Below are positions 5,990 to 6,551 of a stretch of DNA of 6,551 bases, in pieces; the stretch's first letter is position 1, and each line of letters begins with the position of its first letter. Origin of the DNA: Listeria marthii FSL S4-120 (GTDB taxonomy: Bacteria > Bacillota > Bacilli > Lactobacillales > Listeriaceae); assembly GCA_000183865.1 (NCBI GenBank), contig CM001047.1, positions 2,106,587-2,113,137 of the forward strand, written 5' to 3'. Position numbers and translations under genes: made by a program. The notes under the pieces were generated by a model. It saw only the letters and a program-made list of their open reading frames with translations, did not search any database and was not told the DNA's origin.

Positions 5990-6201
5990 ATTTTAAATGG
6001 CTAGAAGACAACTTTCTGACCGCGAATGAAGCCGCGACTTACTTAGGCATATCTAAGCAAGCACTCCTTTCCTTAGCAAAACGCGATGTACTCCCCTTTA
6101 CGAAAAAAGGAAACATGGTTCTTTTTCACCGAATCGACATTGAACTTAGACTTGAAAATCAACAAAGCTTGCGCGAAAAATATCGTCCATTCGAAACCTG
6201 A
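5971..6201 (+). CDS. Small single-domain HTH DNA-binding protein, unknown function
   Basis: The 76-aa protein is little more than one winged HTH of the MerR/excisionase-like (HTH_17) type. FLTANEAATYLGIS followed by KQALLSLAKRDVLP (residues 15-42) gives the two recognition helices, TKKGNMVLF (44-52) forms the wing, and RIDIELRLENQQ (54-65) a final helix. No effector or dimerisation domain is present, so it may bind DNA directly as a small regulator. The GTG start at 5971 is chosen because GAGGTGA (5958-5964) lies 6 bases upstream. The gene lies 83 bases before hemQ with no terminator between, and diverges from the reductase. Similar proteins include phage Xis factors, but no integrase or phage gene is nearby. 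The coding call is good and the role is unknown. Confidence 0.8.
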   Translation: MRQQQIDFKWLEDNFLTANEAATYLGISKQALLSLAKRDVLPFTKKGNMVLFHRIDIELRLENQQSLREKYRPFET

Positions 6202-6247
6202 ATTTCACAAACAGCGAAACGGACGAACTACTTCCCATATGTTACAC

Positions 6248-6268
6248 TTTAGTTAGTGATATTCTAAA
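6248..6268 (+). promoter_or_regulatory. Candidate hemQ promoter/operator dyad
   Basis: The 83-base gap before hemQ contains an extended -10-like TGATATTCT (6257-6265) inside an inverted repeat TTTAG (6248-6252) and CTAAA (6264-6268). No good -35 is present. A 15-mer here (6253-6267) matches a PerR-type operator at about 10 of 15 positions, which is too weak to assert. hemQ may instead be transcribed with the HTH gene. Confidence 0.25.
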
Positions 6269-6284
6269 CAAGGAGTGATACATA

Positions 6285-6551
6285 ATGAATGAAGCAGTAA
6301 AAACGTTAGACGGTTGGTTTTGTCTACATGATTTCCGTTCGATTGACTGGGCAGCATGGCGTGAATTAAATCCAGCTAATCAAGAACTTATGTTAAATGA
6401 GCTAAGTCATTTTTTAAGTGATATGGAAATTACTAAAAATATCGGTGAAGGCGAACATACCATTTATAGCATCCTTGGTCAGAAAGCAGATTTAGTATTC
6501 TTCACTTTACGTGATTCCTTAGAAACTTTAAATGAAGTCGAAAATCGTTTT
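6285..6551 (+). CDS. hemQ: Coproheme decarboxylase HemQ/ChdC (5' part)
   Basis: The first 89 codons of hemQ (chdC) are present and the gene runs past the window edge. The enzyme decarboxylates coproheme to heme b using peroxide, the last step of the coproporphyrin-dependent pathway of Gram-positive bacteria. The sequence shows the characteristic start of the N-terminal ferredoxin-like domain: [13 protein letters not shown] (6-18), DWAAWR (21-26), the helix NELSHFL (38-44), then [19 protein letters not shown] (64-82). Full proteins are about 250 aa. The heme-ligand His and catalytic Tyr lie in the missing part. AAGGAG (6270-6275) precedes ATG 6285 by 9 bases. The family call rests on recognition of the N-terminus and on gene order. 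Confidence 0.9.
   Translation, partial: MNEAVKTLDGWFCLHDFRSIDWAAWRELNPANQELMLNELSHFLSDMEITKNIGEGEHTIYSILGQKADLVFFTLRDSLETLNEVENRF

Noticed and set aside
5971..6201. Phage excisionase or mobile-element remnant
   Set aside because: Although the HTH resembles Xis proteins, no integrase, attachment-site repeat or other phage gene is visible, and the neighbours are core metabolic genes.
6253..6267. PerR or Fur box before hemQ
   Set aside because: Only about 10 of 15 positions fit a PerR operator and the inner half-sites are wrong. It is kept only as a low-confidence dyad.

Overview
The window looks like ordinary chromosome of a low-GC Firmicute. Gene order and protein sequences point strongly to Listeria (L. 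monocytogenes or a close relative). From memory, and not checked here, the order matches the EGD-e stretch around lmo2106 to lmo2113: a DeoR-type regulator, nagA, an alpha/beta hydrolase, manA, a flavin/nitro-reductase, a small helix-turn-helix (HTH) protein and hemQ. Strong purine-rich Shine-Dalgarno (SD) sequences, AT-rich intergenic DNA and classic sigma-A promoters fit this assignment.

Layout. Bases 1-68 are the last codons of a plus-strand gene ending in a short Cys-rich tail, possibly the small protein that follows feoB. It converges, across a bidirectional terminator (70-96), on a minus-strand membrane-anchored metallophosphoesterase (950-96). A divergent promoter region (951-1242) separates that gene from a plus-strand cassette of three closely packed genes: a DeoR-family repressor (1243-2004), an N-acetyl-hexosamine-6-phosphate deacetylase (2010-3152, nagA family) and an alpha/beta hydrolase (3194-3991). 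A long hairpin terminator (4013-4079) is shared with the convergent minus-strand manA (5037-4081). Upstream of manA on the same strand lies an NfsA/Frp-type FMN reductase (5848-5117). The reductase is divergent from a 76-aa single-domain HTH protein (5971-6201), which precedes hemQ/chdC (6285 onward). hemQ runs off the right edge.

How the genes may work together. The deacetylase makes amino-sugar 6-phosphate plus acetate, and the regulator beside it probably senses a phosphosugar and represses its own operon through the ACTTA repeats overlapping the promoter. ManA interconverts mannose-6-P and fructose-6-P, so sugar-phosphate metabolism dominates the middle. The right side is redox and heme: a flavin reductase, coproheme decarboxylase and a small putative DNA-binding protein of unknown function between them.

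I see no mobile element, CRISPR array, tRNA or rRNA, and no clear evidence of an undescribed multi-gene system. The best leads are the nagA-family cassette without a nearby deaminase, the helically phased repeats in its promoter, and the small HTH protein beside hemQ.
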